Source of the DNA: Gemmatimonadota bacterium
Lineage (GTDB): Bacteria > JAAXHH01
Assembly (NCBI GenBank): GCA_026713285.1
Contig: JAPOOT010000504.1
Location: 1-6,586 of the forward strand
DNA length: 6,586 nt
Reading direction: 5' to 3'
Shown: positions 5,510-6,586 of the stretch, in pieces
Numbering within the stretch: position 1 is the first letter of the stretch
Layout: the number at the start of each line of letters is the position of its first letter
Notes under the pieces: model-generated
Seen by the model: the letters and a program-made list of their open reading frames with translations, nothing else
What the model was told of the DNA's origin: nothing
The model's database searches: none
Position numbers and translations under genes: made by a program

Positions 5510-6438
5510 AGTTCTTCCATCATCTCCCGGGCGGCCGCAAGGGGATGGATCTCCCTGCGGGCGACGCGTTCGGACAGACGGTCCATGGCGCCGTCGGCGT
5601 CCCGGAGTTCCGTCAGCCTGCCGCGCCACATTTCACCGAGCGCTTTTTCGATCGCCGAACGGCCCTGGCGCATCCGGCGCCTCCGCAGCCTTCCTTCCCC
5701 GGCGAGGTAGTCTCCGTGCGCGTCGAGTTTTTCGTATAGACCGTCCATGCCGGCGTTATCACGTGCGCTGACACTGAGGACGGGCGGCTTCCAGCCTTCC
5801 TCCCACCGTCCCAGGTCCACGATCGTCCTCAGTTCCGCGGCGAACCGGTCAGCGCCTTCCCGGTCGGCCTTGTTGACGACCAGGACGTCGGCAATCTCCA
5901 TCAGGCCGGCCTTCATGGCCTGAATGCTGTCGCCCGACTCCGGCGTGAGCAGGACGACGGTGGTATCGCTGACGTCGGAAACGTCGAGCGTGGACTGGCC
6001 TACGCCCACGGTCTCCACAATGATAACATCTTTGCCGAAGGCGTCAAGAGCCGTCATCGCGTGGGGAGTCGCTTCCGACAGTCCGCCGGTATGGCTTCGG
6101 TCGGCCAGGCTGCGCAGGAAGACCTGCGGGTCGTCCCAGGATCCCTGCATGCGTAGCCGGTCGCCGAGCAACGCTCCTCCGGTGAAGGGGCTGGTCGGAT
6201 CCACCGCGATGATGCCTACCGTGCGTCCGCTGTTTCTCAACTGTTTGGTGAGGCGGTCCGTGAGGGTACTCTTGCCTGAGCCGGGAGGCCCCGTAATCCC
6301 GATGCGACGGGCATTCCCTGAACGGGGATACAGCCGGTCCAATATCGCGGACCTCCGGTTCCGGTCGTTTTCCAGCAGCGTAATCACGCGGGACAAGGCA
6401 ATCCTGTCGCCGTCAAGGAAACGGTCGAGTAGTTTCAT
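5500..6438 (-). CDS. meaB: MeaB/ArgK-family G-protein chaperone of B12-dependent acyl-CoA mutase
   Basis: MeaB (MMAA in humans) is a GTPase that binds methylmalonyl-CoA mutase, gates delivery of adenosylcobalamin and helps remove inactivated cofactor in the cytoplasm. The 312-residue product has the family's G motifs: Walker A GPPGSGKST (50-58), the MeaB block DPTSPFTGGALLGDR (80-94), Walker B with VIIVETVGVGQS (138-149, E142), base-specificity NKAD (189-192) and SVSA (222-225). A helical N-terminal part (1-43) and a basic, helical C-terminal part (250-312, the dimerisation region in the family) flank the G domain. Length is near the usual 310-330. ATG 6438 is the first start after an in-frame stop, although no Shine-Dalgarno is visible in the 14 nt after recJ, so coupling to recJ translation is likely. 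The B12-binding mutase subunit follows 116 nt downstream, which strongly supports the functional call over the old ArgK (arginine transport kinase) name. Confidence 0.95.
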   Translation of the reverse strand: MKLLDRFLDGDRIALSRVITLLENDRNRRSAILDRLYPRSGNARRIGITGPPGSGKSTLTDRLTKQLRNSGRTVGIIAVDPTSPFTGGALLGDRLRMQGSWDDPQVFLRSLADRSHTGGLSEATPHAMTALDAFGKDVIIVETVGVGQSTLDVSDVSDTTVVLLTPESGDSIQAMKAGLMEIADVLVVNKADREGADRFAAELRTIVDLGRWEEGWKPPVLSVSARDNAGMDGLYEKLDAHGDYLAGEGRLRRRRMRQGRSAIEKALGEMWRGRLTELRDADGAMDRLSERVARREIHPLAAAREMMEELAV

Positions 6439-6452
6439 AACGTGTTCGGAGG

Positions 6453-6586
6453 CTATACCGTGCCGGGTTTTATGTCTTTAATTCTCAACTGGAGGCTGGT
6501 CTCGCCCCGAAAGGTGTTTTCCTCGAGGTTGTAAGCCAGGTCCAGGCGGTCCCGGCTGTCGTTCAGTTGATCGGCGAAGTGCGCCA
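6453..6586 (-). CDS. recJ: C-terminal end of RecJ single-strand DNA exonuclease (partial)
   Basis: Only the last 43 codons and the TAG (6455-6453) are in the window; the 5' part lies beyond the right edge. The peptide reads AHFADQLNDSRDRLDLAYNL then EENTFRGETSLQLRIKDIKP and ends GTV. The run 'D-L-A-Y ... N-x-F-R-G-E-x-S-L-Q-L-R-I-K-D-I-K-P' is the typical end of RecJ, from the C-terminal OB-like domain that helps bind DNA; RecJ degrades single-stranded DNA 5' to 3' in recombination and mismatch repair. The catalytic DHH/DHHA1 domains cannot be seen, so the call rests on this signature. meaB starts 14 nt downstream on the same strand, so the two are probably co-transcribed. Confidence 0.75.
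   Translation of the reverse strand, partial: AHFADQLNDSRDRLDLAYNLEENTFRGETSLQLRIKDIKPGTV

Noticed and set aside
4967..5629. 220-residue version of the B12-binding protein starting at ATG 5629
   Set aside because: The added N-terminus would overlap 130 bases of meaB and is Arg/Gly/Pro-rich without a fold; the family fold starts at MADNIRVLVAKPGLDGHD, so ATG 5383 is preferred.
4592..5710. Plus-strand open frame (372 codons) across three minus-strand genes
   Set aside because: It spans parts of the amidohydrolase, B12-subunit and meaB genes, has a low-complexity Arg/Ser/Pro-rich translation and no matching domain.

Overview
The window is a compact, GC-rich (about 60% by eye) stretch of a Gram-negative bacterial chromosome in which every gene I can support lies on the minus strand, so transcription runs from right to left. 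LolA and BamD homologues, a lipoprotein signal and a periplasmic-type enzyme signal peptide show an organism with an outer membrane. The gene mix (separate B12-binding mutase subunit, RimO between LolA and BamD, an exported YtcJ-type amidohydrolase) does not look like an enteric or pseudomonad genome. An uncultured lineage of the Latescibacterota/FCB kind is my guess, held weakly.

Right part (about 4967-6586). First comes the 3' end of recJ (single-strand DNA exonuclease), then after 14 nt meaB, the G-protein chaperone of adenosylcobalamin-dependent acyl-CoA mutases. After a further 116 nt comes a 138-residue stand-alone cobalamin-binding subunit of the methylmalonyl-CoA mutase type. The last two should work together: the small subunit holds B12, and MeaB guards its loading and the repair of the mutase. 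The catalytic large subunit is not in the window.

Middle part (3187-4893). A single exported metal-dependent amidohydrolase of the YtcJ/family 3 type, with its own strong ribosome binding site. Its substrate cannot be read from the sequence.

Left part (1-2973). After a 213-nt gap holding a possible terminator and a sigma70-like promoter comes a tightly packed set: lolA (periplasmic lipoprotein carrier), rimO (radical-SAM methylthiotransferase of ribosomal protein S12) and bamD (lipoprotein of the outer-membrane protein assembly machine). The junctions are TGAATG (lolA/rimO) and ATGA (rimO/bamD), which points to one operon with translational coupling. LolA would deliver the BamD lipoprotein to the outer membrane. 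bamD runs off the left edge and carries an unusual Gly/Pro/Ser/Asn-rich repeat tail after its TPR body.

I see no tRNA, rRNA, CRISPR array, insertion sequence or phage gene. No clearly novel multi-gene system is visible. The most unusual points are the BamD tail, the lolA-rimO-bamD packing and the split mutase subunit beside meaB.
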